This document shows, in pieces, positions 35,179 through 47,051 of a DNA stretch of 64,000 nucleotides (the stretch's first letter is position 1; every line of letters starts with the position of its first letter). The DNA comes from Coniferiporia sulphurascens. Taxonomy: Eukaryota; Basidiomycota; Agaricomycetes; Hymenochaetales; Hymenochaetaceae. The stretch covers positions 1,054,001 through 1,118,000 of the forward strand of contig NBBA01000009.1 in NCBI GenBank assembly GCA_002794785.1. The letters are read 5' to 3'. The notes under the pieces were generated by a model, which searched no databases, was not told the origin of the DNA, and saw only the letters and a list, made by a program, of their open reading frames with translations. The position numbers and the translations under genes were made by a program.

Positions 35179-36802
35179 TTAAGAGCGTCGTTTGCTTTTT
35201 TTTACACCTCCTTCATCACCGCTACTTCCTCCAATATCTTCCATACCGGCCCAGACATCCTCATCCTCATCGTCTACTTCATTAGCGTCGTCCTGGAAAC
35301 CATTTTTCTCTCCGCTTGTCGAGTCAATCACGTCCCAAGACACGATCGCGGTAGGCACGGACTTCATGAAATTGGACCCAAGAACTTCGCCCCGCTCGTC
35401 CTGTGAACGGCCCGCTATTTCGGGCGGCGGGAACGCTGAATGGAGGCGGAAGAAACGGTCTCGTGAGGTTGACCCCAGGAAGCCACCAGGTGAAGGCGAG
35501 AGCGCTGTGACTGCGCCTTGCAGTTCTGGGAGGCATTGAGCAAACTTGAGAGATAACCAATTTGGGTATGAACTAACTCTTATATGAGTAAATTGTCCGA
35601 CCGTTCCGAAGGTCAAGAGCAGACAAGTTTGTCCCGTTGTCAGCGACAAAAAGTTCGCTGCGAAAAGAGTATTCTCAGTGATGTCAATAGGAGGAATATT
35701 GTAAAAATGTTCTACTGTTCCGACAGGCCCGCCTGTATAACACTGATGCTGCAATTTTTCCCAATACCCGACCAATTAGCAGCCGGTCTGCGTGCTGCGC
35801 GCGTGTCATAACGCCGTATATCTCCTGCTAACGTCCCAGTGACCAAATGTACGTCGTTCCCTGCCGGGACCCCGGGTGGTGTTAACGAAAGATGGGTTAG
35901 AGCTGTGATATGGATAGGCTGCCGGAGGTTGAGCGAGTCGTTTGGGAGCTGAAATCGAAAATGAGAAGAATCGAAACACCATGACGAGACGAGACCAACA
36001 TTCTTCGCTCTCCAAACCTCCCCAGGTAATAAATCACCTTCCCTCTTCCTCTTTTTTGATTCGACCGACACCGTGTCTCCATTCGTCTTTTCCGAGACTG
36101 AGTTACCTTTTGATTGCAGCGCACGCTCCGTATTCCACACAGACAAATCAACCTCGTCCCCTCCATATGCGAACGATGCAGCATCTGCGGATAGCTGCCA
36201 AGCACGCAAGCGCATCGGAAGGGATGCCTTCTGGTACGTCGGGAAGGACAGTTTTGGTTCATCGGTATTCACAGGTGCAAAACCGAGGGCTCCGTTCGAT
36301 GTACACCAGAAAAGACCCCTGAAGGATTTTTTTTTTAAAACTATATAATTGCCAGGGAGTGAGTTGTAGAGCTTCGTACCCTGGAGCCACGTCCATCCCG
36401 ACGAATTTGTGGCCCGACTTGAAACGTGAATCCTTCCATTCGCTCAATAGTTCGACCTTGTCATCTCCTGTAGTATCTACCGAGAATGCGGACAGTGCAC
36501 CATCAGATCGTGCAGCGGCAAGCTTTGCTTGAAGCACTGAAATAAATTACTGCTTTAATGCATTTCGAAGCCCAGTAAATACAGACCACGGTATTTTCAG
36601 AGATCTTGAGTGCCGAAAGCCTTTGTATTGCGCTAGCGCCGATCTTTTGTATGTCGACCTCACCCAGGTCCGGCTCGAATCGCGCAGCAGGTGCATGAAG
36701 AAGACGCTCTTCAAATTTCCAGGCGCTGTCCAAATGAATGTCCTGGGTACAATGCACAGACTTTATGTTGCCTAGTTCGTCGCCGGTCAAGAAACGAGGC
36801 AT
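35179..36802 (-). CDS. nsa1: Nsa1/WDR74-type ribosome biogenesis WD-repeat protein
   Basis: Nsa1 is a nucleolar WD40 factor of early pre-60S particles, released by the Rix7 AAA-ATPase. The start ATG at 36802 gives MPRFLTGDELGNIKSVHC, the usual N-terminus where the propeller begins. Other family blocks are FSVDTTGDDKVELLSEWKD, WQLSADAASFAYGGDEVDLS, VWNTERAL, ITALTHLSLTPPG, HLVTGTLAGDIRRYDTRAAR and TALSPSPGGFLGSTSRDRFF. The C-terminus is acidic then basic (DDEDEDVWAGMED and then KKSKRRS), matching Nsa1 tails that carry a nuclear/nucleolar signal. The stop is at 35179. About six introns interrupt the gene. It is divergent from RMD5 with only 158 bases between the starts. Confidence 0.9.
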
Positions 36803-36960
36803 TTTGTATGAGAATCAGGACCTTCCTGAACTTAGCCAGTAAGTAAGACGAGTCCGCTCTTACTGACAAAATTTCTGCTCGTTTAGGAGATGCTCACGTG
36901 GTAGCTCGCACCCTGCCTGCGGCCCACCGGTGGGGTAACACCGTCTACCGACCGCACACT
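36803..36960. promoter_or_regulatory. Short bidirectional promoter, NSA1 / RMD5
   Basis: Just 158 bases separate the divergent ATGs. The + side is open in frame upstream of the RMD5 ATG from about 36898, so the 5' end of RMD5 could be a little longer. No motif is evident. Confidence 0.45.
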
Positions 36961-38465
36961 ATGGATGGCCCTCTCAAGGAGCTGGACAGGCTCCGGATCC
37001 TCACTGCCTTCACAGCCAATGCAGTTTCTTCTCCTACGCGGCCTGTTTCTTCGGCCGTTCCTCTCAGCGGCAAAGGAAAGCACACGACTAGTGTTGCAGG
37101 TGCACTCGATGGTCTGCTTGCAGCGTTACGTGATGTGAAGGAGCGTGTCGAGGCGGGAACAGCAAGTGAAGAGGATGTGGCAAATGTAGCAAAGATTGTG
37201 GAAGAAAGGAAGAAAGAGGTCGACGAGAGGCAGAAGGAGATACATAGTAGCTTGGGGAGAATCGGGAAGGCCCTAGACAAGGTACGCACATCTGCAATGC
37301 TCTGTGACACCACAATATTGAAGCTTTGTATTGTCGAAAGAAATTCGCGAACCCAGTGTCGGAAATGCCATTGTTGTTTACCTCATACGAGGCCCAGGAA
37401 GCACTACAGCACACAATTGCACTACATTTTCTACGCACAGGCCAATTCGCTACTGCTGAAACTTTCCTTAACGTAAGCGCAAGTAGCATACATTTATTGA
37501 GTCGAGACGATGCATCATCTACTTCCAGGAATCAAACACCAACGTACCTATGGAGACAAAGGACCAATTCTCTTACTTGCACACCGTCCTCGCATCTCTG
37601 AGGAATTGGGACATCGACCCAGCACTCGGGTGAGCAACCCCTTGAAATGTGTACGCACTTCGCGAGTATCTAACCTTCTTGAAGATGGTGTGAACGGAAC
37701 CGTGTTTTTCTCGAGAAGCGAGCCTCGTCTCTTGAGTTCAACCTACATCGCGCGAAGTTTATGCATTTCCTACTCGCATCGGATTCTCCAGACATTGCTC
37801 ACGCTCTCGTATATGCTCGCACGTCTCTGCGGCCATTGTATCCTGCATATTCATCCGAGATTAACCGTCTCCTTGCCTGCATTGTCTACCTGCCATTGAA
37901 GCGTCTCCAGAACTCACCATATGCAGACCTCGCCTCACCATCGTTGCACGCAGACCTGGAGCCTATGTTTGCGAGGGAATACTGCGCAAGCTTGGGAATG
38001 AGTCGCCAAGTTCCGTTGCGTATTGTCGGGGATATCGGGGGTGGCGGGGCATTGGCTAGAATAGAGAAGGGACGAAAAGTTATGCGTGAGCGGAAGAGCG
38101 AATGGAGTCAGACAGACGAGCTTCCCGTGCGTTCTCTTGCGAACATGAACGGGTGATTTTTGTGCTGATCCTGATCTTTTGGCTTGCAGATCGAGATACC
38201 TCTTCCACCGGAAAACCGATATCATTCTATTTTTGCTTGTCCTGTTTCTAAGGAACAAGCGACGTCGCAGAATCCACCGATGATGATGACATGCGGTCAT
38301 GTGATTGCGAAGGACAGTTTGACGAAGCTAGCGAAGTCGCAAGGGTGAGTTCAATTATGTATTATTGAATCCCCTCTTACACTGACCTCTGGTTGTAGGA
38401 GGGTCAAGTGTCCATACTGTCCGCAAGAGTCACAAATGAGCAGTGCTCTGGAAGTACATTTCTGA
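36961..38465 (+). CDS. rmd5: GID/CTLH ubiquitin ligase RING subunit Rmd5/Gid2
   Basis: Rmd5 (RMND5A in animals) is a RING-like subunit that with Gid9/Fyv10 forms the catalytic module of the GID ligase, which degrades gluconeogenic enzymes in yeast. The start ATG at 36961 gives [21 protein letters not shown] helical region has [22 protein letters not shown]-type helices follow: [20 protein letters not shown], then [19 protein letters not shown], then [20 protein letters not shown] and [20 protein letters not shown]. The RING-like end is [38 protein letters not shown] and [10 protein letters not shown], ending SSALEVHF with TGA at 38463-38465. The degenerate RING lacking some zinc ligands is normal for Rmd5. 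There are about five introns, and length is about 390 residues. Confidence 0.93.
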
Positions 38466-38887
38466 TTTATTTACTCTAGTCTCTGTAAACTGTATCTTGT
38501 AAAATTTCTTGGTCGATGTGTTGTAAGCTAGAGAAGAGAAGTACATGTTCATTTCCAGTCTAATTAAAGTTCTAGCGCTCAGCCCGTCTGGGGCAGTCAT
38601 GAATATAAGCGCTGGTGGCAGTTAATGCATACAGCTGGCTTACTGACCCATTAATTGACGAAGTGGTTGGCTGTGTAGAATATGTAGCTATAATCCCAAG
38701 GATTTGGACTAAGGGCTTCACTAATACAATTAAATATATCTATTTTAAGCCTGTATGGAGATGGTCGATCCCGGGCTGTCACACACTGCCTCGCGAGTCA
38801 ACGTCTTTGCTTCTTTTCCTCTCTTATCTTGTTTTCACTGTTCTTGGTTGTCGGTACGCTTAGTTTGCTAACCATAGCCTATGCTCT
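38466..38887. other. Intergenic region
   Basis: These 422 bases lie between RMD5 and the CCCH gene, both on +. They are AT-rich (for example near 38728-38750) and should hold the CCCH gene promoter. An open frame at 38615-38863 has no recognisable product. Confidence 0.5.
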
Positions 38888-41800
38888 ATGCCACTCATTC
38901 GCTGTCGGGTATGTTGCGCAAATTCGGCTCGGCACGTAGATGTCCTAATTATGACTTGCCCCGACATCTGCCCCTCTTCAAATTGTCCACCGCGTCAAAG
39001 GAATACGATGAAGATGGCAAGCCGCTACGCAGTGGATGTCCGCAACTTGGGAACGGATGCGAATATGTGCACCCGAGCGAACCTGCTTGGCAGCGCGCCC
39101 CACGGAAGGTAGGCCTCATACCCAGCAGCTCTCTGCTATCACTAACGCGACTCTCAAAACGCGTTATTATATCCGCTTCAAGGGCTCCCTAGGTTTCGGG
39201 AACAAACGAGCACCGGATACTGGCCATTGGCGTGGCGGGTCGGCTTCAGGACCCGGACAGCACGCGAGGAAGCTCCCATCTAGGGCGAACGATGTGCGCT
39301 CTGCGGGTCCCACTGTCGCCGGCCCAAGCTCCAACTGGAACACGGGCTCGGGTTCAAATAGTTCCTGGGGAGATGTGTCCGGGTCTTGGGGAGATTCAAC
39401 TAAGGGTGGGTCTTGGGGAGACTCGACTAAGGGTGGGTCTTGGGGAGACTCTAAAGCGGGCACGTCTTGGGGAGACTCGAAAGCAGGCACGTCTTGGGGA
39501 GACTCGAAAGCAGGCACGTCTTGGGGAGACTCGAAAGCAGGCACGTCTTGGGGAGACTCGAAAGCAGGCACGTCTTGGGGAGACTCGAAAGCAGGCACGT
39601 CTTGGGGAGATTCGAAAGCGAGCACATCTTGGGGAGACTCGAAAGCGAGCACGTCCTGGGGAGACTCGAAAGCGGGCACGTCCTGGGGAGACTCGAAAGC
39701 GGGCACGTCCTGGGGAGACTCGAAAGCGGGCACGTCCTGGGGAGACTCGAAAGCGGGCACGTCCTGGGGAGACTCGAAAGCGGGCACGTCCTGGGGAGAC
39801 TCGAAAGCGAGCACGTCTCGGGGAGACTCAAAAATGAGCACATCTCGGGGAGGTGCCATTGCAGGCGGGTCCTGGGGGAATGTAGACGCAGACCTGTCTT
39901 GGGGAGGTACAACTGGGTCATGGGGTGGCACACAAGCCGATGGCTCGACAAGCTGGGAGAAGAAAGATTCGTCAGAGAAGAGGGGAGGCCGGGATGGTAC
40001 ATAATTTTCTCGACCAGTTTCCGCTTCTCTAATATCTGAACCTCTTCTCTAGCCAACGCGAACACTGATCCAGTCAGGGAAAGGAAGGACGAAGGTAAGA
40101 GGACAGAATCTGTTCGGGATCCAACTAGTCCTATCCAGGGTCAGAGCAGAGGAGACTTGAGTAGAGGCTCAAAGAATGGTGGTGGCGATAGGAGGGTGGA
40201 GTCGGCCCGGGGCTCGGCGAGTGCTGAGAACTCGAAAGTCACCGGAACAGGTCAAGGCGATACTGGCTGGGGTATCGGTGTTACATGGGGAGGGGTTAGC
40301 GAGGGTTGGGGTATAACTGGTGACTCCTTAGAATCAAACGGTCGTGCATCCGCCGACGAGTCTGCAAAAGTTGCAGCGGGTGCGCGTTCTTGAGTATATG
40401 CGCCGAATTGGCTTGCTGACGGCGTCCGGTTTGTATACGCAAAATTAGATTCCTGTGCTGACCCAAATATACCCACCAACGACTCATTTAGTGGTCCGGT
40501 TGTTGCTTCTACACCACTTGGTCAGCATGACTTGATCCCAATGAGAAGAATCGCTGATGCTACGCTTTTGTACTTCCACAGAGCCACCATCAGACCCTGC
40601 TGATAAAGGAAAGTGGAAAGCTGTTTCTGACGCGTCCGCAGCCTCAACGTCTCTCTCTATGTTCAAGAGGCCCTTCACTATCGATGCAGAGGTCGTAGAG
40701 CCCGAAAGGAAAACGCCGCGCGTTGATCTTGTTATGGCTTCGTCGATGCAGGATCTAAATACTATGGAAGTCGACACGCCTCGATCTGTGACCGCACCCG
40801 TTTCTGCTATCCCGCAGTCCGAGTCTATCCTTGCTTCTCCTGTACCGATATCTCCTGCAGCCCGCCGCTTGAACTTACCGATGACGACGCGACCGGATAC
40901 ACCAGACTCCAGCTCGCCGACAAGTCGCTCGTCGTCGTTAACACCGGTGGATGGTATATCGGCGCAGGAGCCGAAAGCTCTTGCTAGCGTTTCTTACAAG
41001 CAGGCAAGGTCGTTTTGGCATGTGTATACTAGGTATGGCGCGCTCCTTGTCTATTGGGCCGTGTATTCATACTTTGTTTACAGGCACATATCAAGACTAA
41101 TTCGTATCCGAAAAGAACGGTCTGATATCCAAGGCCTGCAGCGTGATTATAAGACGGCCCAGAATTCGCCCGTTTATGTGAAAACTGGAAATAGGGGTTC
41201 AACGTTACTGGATCAAGGGCATAAGGAGCTTAAACTCAAGGAACAGAAATTACGTAATTCATATGCTGATGCCTTGACTGCTCTCTGCACTTTCGAGGAC
41301 AGCTTTGACTTTCCCCTGTGGCTGCTAGTGGAACGAAAGCAGGATAAGGACAAGTTAACCGGAGAAATTGCGAGCTTGAGAGGGTATATGCAGGAAGTGA
41401 AGGCCTATGTTGACTCAACGAGAATTGAGATAGAGGAGATTGTAAGAAGCCGTTTCATCCCGTTTACGGGTCCCGCAATGCTCAACTGGACCTCGGCAGG
41501 ACCCGCGAGTACAAGGTACTTCCACGCCCCAGCCCGTTGCGGCATCTCCCGTAGATGACGCGGGTGTACCGAAGAAGGCATCAGACGTGTTGTCAATCCT
41601 CAAGACGAAGAAAATTGTTGAGAAGATCGACAGTCTGGAGAAGGCAGCCGGTGAATTTGAACAGGTCCTTGAGGAAATCAAGAGTGGGACAAATATCCAA
41701 GACTTTGTGCATCACAAGCTTGAGGAATTCAAATCTTCCTTACGCGATACGTTGGACCTGGACCGTGACGATGAGCAAGATGAGCTATCCGAGCAACTGC

Positions 41801-42400
41801 CGAAGCTAGATCAGGATCACAGCATGATCAGGACTGACCTTCAAGCCATCAGTAATGACGTTGGGGATTTGTCTGCGTTTTTGAAGGAATTGGAGACGAA
41901 GGTCATCGAACGGGACATGGAACATCTTAATGCTCGAACCTTGGAAGAGGTAGGTTTTCTACAAGTTTGCCAAGGGTACATACATTACTAATCCCGTTTA
42001 ATAGGATAGAGCTATACTTACGGCATACGAAAAACATAAGAGGGATTGTGCTGCATTATTAGCACGGTCAACTGCAGAATTGGAACATCTCCGGGGTGAA
42101 TTCACGGCAATTAAGAATAGGTCACCCGACACGTCTCTTCTGCCAGACGTTGGATTGTCGCAGAAGGTGATGGACAAGCTTTCTTCTGTGCTTATTTCCA
42201 CTGTCCGGGAGCAAACGAGGATGGACGCAGAGACGGCATTGGAGGCGATGAAGTCGAACCTGACGGTGCTCGTCAATGAACACAACGGGGAGCAGGTCAA
42301 GGCATTGTCGGCAGCACTGGCACCCCTATACAGAGTGTCGCGTGAGGTGCAAATGAAACTCGAGCAGAAGGGCATTTTGATTAAATCGCACCCGACGTAA
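38888..42400 (+). CDS. CCCH zinc-finger protein with WG repeats and C-terminal coiled coil
   Basis: I recognise the architecture but no named orthologue. ATG at 38888 starts MPLIRCR, and a 92 nt intron (38909-39000) brings in EYDEDGKPLRSGCPQLGNGC and EYVHPSEPAW. This forms one C-x13-C-x6-C-x3-H finger, a likely RNA-binding module. A glycine/serine-rich region follows, with 17 tandem nine-residue units of the type SWGDSKAGT (39384-39842). Looser WG motifs come next (SWGNVDADLSWGG, GWGIGVTWGGVSEGWG). The middle is disordered and Ser/Pro-rich (about 40580-40990). The last third is helical with coiled-coil heptads, such as LKTKKIVEKIDSLEKAAGEF and LSAFLKELETKVIERDMEHL, ending GILIKSHPT at 42400. 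There are about seven introns and roughly 950-1000 residues. RNA binding by the finger, partner binding by the WG repeats and self-association by the coil are inferences. Confidence 0.8.
39384..39842 (+). repeat. 27 bp x 17 tandem repeat encoding WG units
   Basis: The array is exactly 459 bases, that is 17 units of 27, with no indel. The units read SWGDSTKGG (2), SWGDSKAGT (6), SWGDSKAST (2), SWGDSKAGT (5), SWGDSKAST (1) and SRGDSKMST (1). Early units use TCT and GCA codons, while later ones use TCC and GCG. A further degenerate unit follows (SRGGAIAGG). All six frames stay open across the array, which creates long spurious frames on both strands. Confidence 0.95.
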
Positions 42401-42799
42401 TCACTGGTAATTATATGCCACTCGGTTCAAGGAGACGACATACTTTGCATACGTGCCCTTCTGTGGCATACATATTTCCGATATCGTTCAACTTAATTCT
42501 CATCTGGCTAATCTCACATGTTTGTTATTGTTAATCATGCATTTGTATCGACATTAATACTACAGGCCTGTAGACATATTACTAGCATTTGTGCGCCTGT
42601 AGTTAAACAGAGCATGTAAAGCATTTATGGCTTGTTTGTACGCAAACGCGACATGTCACGCACACGTGTACGCCACGCGTCAGGTTCAACCACTTCAAGT
42701 TGTAATAGTCGCAGAGTAACTCACCAGCTGCTGCCCAGTGCTTACTGGCTCGCTATTGTTTTCTGTACAACCGACTCTTCAGCTAATGCCCGCTACTCA
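42401..42799. other. Intergenic region
   Basis: These 399 bases lie between the CCCH gene and SFI1 on the + strand. The frame upstream of the SFI1 ATG is open from about 42632, so a longer N-terminus is possible. Nothing else is visible. Confidence 0.45.
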
Positions 42800-45700
42800 A
42801 TGTCTTCTTTCCTCCCGCATCGTGCCTCTCCGCAGGCATCTCCTAGGCGTCGCCCGAGGGGCGGCGTGCCAAACCTCAGCTCTATGGACATAACAACCTC
42901 CAGCGCGACTTCGTCCGCTTCTGCCGCCCTCTCGGGCCTTTCGCCGAGGGATGTACAACTCATCGACGAGATCATCAAGCGTTCCCCGTCTACTGCGACT
43001 ACATTTCTCACAGTATTCAAAGCGTACAATGAGGTGCTGCACGAACGCAATATGGACGCTGCGAACGACGTCGTGTATTATAAAATACTTCTCAAACTCG
43101 GAGTCGTGAAAGGACATGACTGGGGATCAAAGTGGAGGGCAGTTAAGGCGCAGCTTGGTTATGGCGTTGATGATGATAATGATGATGACGACGACGACGA
43201 AAAAGGGGCAACGCCGACGCTTGGAAGTGCAAGGATGGCGGGACGGGGTACAGGAATGAATGTACGCGTGGATCGCCCAGAGCCGCGCAGCCGTCTTCCT
43301 ACGTTGACGCATCAGCGAATGGACTTCCCTCGCCAGCCCTTTTCGAGGGTTCCACTGTCTACGTACGGAAGGGACTCTGTTACGGTCCATTCGCATCGAG
43401 GCGATGAGACAGAAGGTACTGAAACAGGGACACAGACAGAGGCGACAGAGGACCAGGAAGTGACCGACAACGCGGAATCCTCAAGCTCCCCGACGACGCT
43501 TATTCCGCGCGAGAAGGCCGGCGATTCAAAGGAGAATGCATTACATCTATCAACGGAAGCATCCTCCTACCCACCACTTCCCACAATTGACCAGTTTCTG
43601 CCTGTGCAAGCGAAGAAACTGCAATCTGACTATAATGCCATCCTAGAATTTGCTAGGCCACGTACACGAACGTCCACACCGCCTCCCCTCAGACCGTCCT
43701 CCCTGGTGCGAAAGTCTGCGCCGCTGGTCGGGGCTGCTACGCCGATTCATATTGCTCGTGCCCTGCCTTCGAGGACATTAAACAAGCCGGCTCCGGTCCA
43801 AGAGAATAGCTTTAATGACGAAGATACCTGGAAAAAGGTCAGAATGAGCCGCGATGAAAGAGAGGCTGATAGATTCAGAGAAGTTTTACTTTTGGAGCGC
43901 TGTTGGCAAGTCTGGAAAGGGAGCTTACAGTGGCTATTGGTATGATCTGGCCGCCTCAGGAGTTTGAATGATAAAACTAACCCTTGTTTAGGCCAGGGAC
44001 GCAAAGGTCAAGGTTGAACGAGGAAGGGCCCTCCTGCACCTACATTACCAGAAATGGGGAGCACGCCTCGAGGAGAGGCGCAAGGAGTACCATCGTATTG
44101 GCAGAAAGCATGAAGTATACCTTCTAAGAAATTCATTGGTGACATGGATGAAGAAACTTAAGGCGAAGCAAGTGTCACAATGGAAGGATGACATGCGAAG
44201 AAAAATGTCGTTTATCAGAACAAAGAGAGACGACAGGTTAAAGGGGGAAGCTTGGATTGTGAGTCGATGTTTTAAATGAGACTGATTTTCTCCAAGTTAT
44301 ATCTCCTTTATGAATTAGAAATGGAAACAGCTGCACCAAGGAGAAGCTGCTGATATGCATTTTGAACGAAAACTTGGCTGGAACATGTTTAACAAATGGA
44401 AAACTAGGCTTGCACAAATCGAACATTTAGAAGTGGCAGCAGACGAACTAGCGCAGGTACTGGAGCAAAATCAGGGTGTGCGTATGTGGGACTTCTGGAA
44501 GCAACAAACTGGCCTTCGCGCAGCCGAAAGGCTAATACGCAATCGTGTCGACGCGCGGTTGCAGAACACGACCATTGGGATTTGGAAGAAGAAAATGTGT
44601 GTTTGGTCTTTACGCCTCTTGTCCTGGTTGCTCATGCCGCAAGCACTAAAGGTCGGAAAACTACAAGGCGGATATATTCCACGACAAATCTACTGTCAGA
44701 AACTTCTTCTACTCCTGGAAGAGGTCCGTTTCCAGATTACGAGTGAGTGAATTTAGTCCGCCGCCGAAGAAGTGCTACAAATCGTGCATATCTTAGGCGT
44801 TAGAACGTAAGGCGTGCAAATATCAAAATCGCCAAGACGGCGTTCTTTTGCGGGCTGTGCTTCACGTGTGGACGACACGGGAACGTGGTATGTTGATGGA
44901 CCGGACCGTGCGATCACGGTGCCAACACAGCGCTTGGATGGCCTGGAAGTCACGGTTGAGTGCTGTGCGTGCCGCAGAAGGTACTGTCACCGACTGTTGA
45001 CGTAATTTAATTGGTTGACTAACTCCGTCGGTAGAACATGCACTCGAATTTCGAAATTATCCATCGCCTGCGCTTGCTAGTGCTGCGTTTAGCCATTGGC
45101 GCCAGATTTTACTTACGCATCAGAATCTTTACATCCAGGCGGCTCGGTATGATGAGGACCTCTTGAAGCACAGGATACTACTCGTCTGGCGAGTACAGTT
45201 GCGGGTTAAATTAAAAATGGTCAAACATGCCAAAGTCGCTCGAAAGTACCTTCTGACAAGACAAGCCTGGAACAAGTGGAGGGATCAGCTTGAGGAAAAG
45301 AAAAGACTAAAAAGGTTGCGTAATCTGGAGCTCCAAATTCTTCAAAAACGGTTCGAGGGTGGGTATTCCTCCTATCCCGTCTTTAGAAGTCTATTCAATC
45401 CCATTTCCACTTTAGTGTGGCGCTCGAGGGCCGTCCGTCAGCGATATCACCAGCTCGCTTTACAGCGTATTGAAGCCGCTACATCTACAGTCCGTACATC
45501 GCTCATTCAGAAATGATAAAATTTGACAGCTCTGATAGCGTATCTTGTCGAATGTCCTAAACGTTTGGACGAATCGTGTCATTGCCTTGAGGCTTCGAGA
45601 GCTCGAAGTTGTGGAAAGGCGTGACTTGAATACTGTCAGGTGCACCCAGCGATACATTTTATGTCTAGCGTGACCACTAACGACATCCAATAAGTCTGTG

Positions 45701-46838
45701 TTATGATAAATGGAAGGCCGTCTTTAAGCGCCACGGCGATGACTTCGGTCTTATGCAGAGCTATCAACTCGTCAGACAAGAAGGTATGTTCGAACAAGAC
45801 CTCGAATCTGAGTTTTGGCTAATGTACACTCTGAAGAGGTAATGCGACGAATGTTCGCCCGGTGGCTGTCAGCCGCCAAAACCATTCGACATCGTAGACT
45901 TCTACTTCAGGAACGGGAGGAAGACATGAAATTAGCAATAGTTGAGAAGGCATGGGATCAGTGGCGCGAGCGATTCCGTGCAGAGCGTCTTAGACCGATG
46001 GTATGCGAAAGGTTATAAGTACGAAGTGGGATTATTGATTGATCCGTGACGCTCCCCAGGAATATTCTTTCAACATACAGCTTCAAAAGAACCGGTTATA
46101 TCAGGCATATTTGATTTGGTATTCCAAAACAAAGGTGATCTTTCACTTCATTCCTTTCAGAGACACATATCTGATCGTAATAATCACAAGTCCGTTCCAG
46201 CGATAAATTTCTTTGCATCCCGAGCAAGGGCAAAATTCTGGCGTATTTGGCGTGAAGCTATGCCAAAGGCGTTACAGGCAAGAGAGGCACGGAAGCGCGA
46301 TCGCAAGAGACTTCTTGGTAGAGCCCCTCCCTAACTTTTCATTTACTGAACTAAGAGGTTCCCTTCCTAGCGCGTGCACTGGACAAATGGGCTCAAGCAC
46401 ATCGTACTAAGATCGCTCTTAAAGCTGTCGCGTGAGTCGAATGATATGTATACATGAATTCTTCACTTACCATGCAACAGACGTGCGAGATATCTTCGTC
46501 TCCCGAGTGGGGCCCCAAGGCAATCACTTCCGCTTTCTTCTGCGCTTTCCGGTATTCTGCGATCTTCAAATTCCGCGACCTCGGGGAAGACAACGCGACC
46601 TGTTAGTCCTTCAGTAGACGACCGATCAGTGCGAGAGACAACCGTTCGTGAGGATGACCTGGAAAGTGAGGCTGGGTCTTCTGGTCCTGCGAGAAGGAGA
46701 ACTTTCGTAACTAGATCAGTGAAACCCTCAACACCGAGGTTGGCCCACGTGCAGGAGGCTGGTACTCCAAAGGAAAAGACTGACTTATGGCGCGAACTCC
46801 GCCGGGCGCAAAGAAGGCCGCCTAGTGAGAAACTCTAA
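42800..46838 (+). CDS. sfi1: Sfi1-type centrin-binding spindle pole body protein
   Basis: Sfi1 is a long alpha-helical rod in the half-bridge of the spindle pole body; each of its repeats binds one centrin/Cdc31. The start ATG at 42800 gives MSSFLPHRASPQASPRRRPR. An N-terminal folded segment LSPRDVQLIDEIIKRSPSTA and KWRAVKAQLGYG is followed by an acidic and disordered region (43150-43840). From there a series of Sfi1 repeats runs to about 46320, each with a Trp and hydrophobic pattern: CWQVWKGSLQWLLV, LHYQKWGARLEERRKEY, NSLVTWMKKLKAKQ, NMFNKWKTRLAQIEHLEVAA, QAWNKWRDQLEEKKRLKRL, RMFARWLSAAKTIRHRRLL, KAWDQWRERFRAERLRPM and KFWRIWREAMPKALQAR. The C-terminus is Ser/Pro-rich and basic (KPSTPRLAHVQEA) and ends PSEKL at 46838. 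About ten introns interrupt it. Length is near 1,150 residues. Confidence 0.88.
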
Positions 46839-47051
46839 CGCGTGACTCGGGTTTCTCTCGATTGTCCCTTATTATTATTGCTCTAAATTATTCTTTAACT
46901 GTATTTTTCTAATGCTACATGGTTTACGAATTATAACATTCTTTCTTGGAGAATAAAATCCAGTTTCGGGTATGTATGGCTCCGCTGCAATTGGCGCGCG
47001 TCCTTGAACTCGCTGGTATCGCTTTTATTTGCAGATAACGATGTATCGCAA

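Noticed and set aside
39167..40065. Long open frames on both strands across the WG array (Pro-rich and Leu/Cys-rich repeats)
   Set aside because: The 27 bp unit has no stop in any frame, so all frames stay open. Only the frame continuous with the CCCH finger and later exons is a gene.
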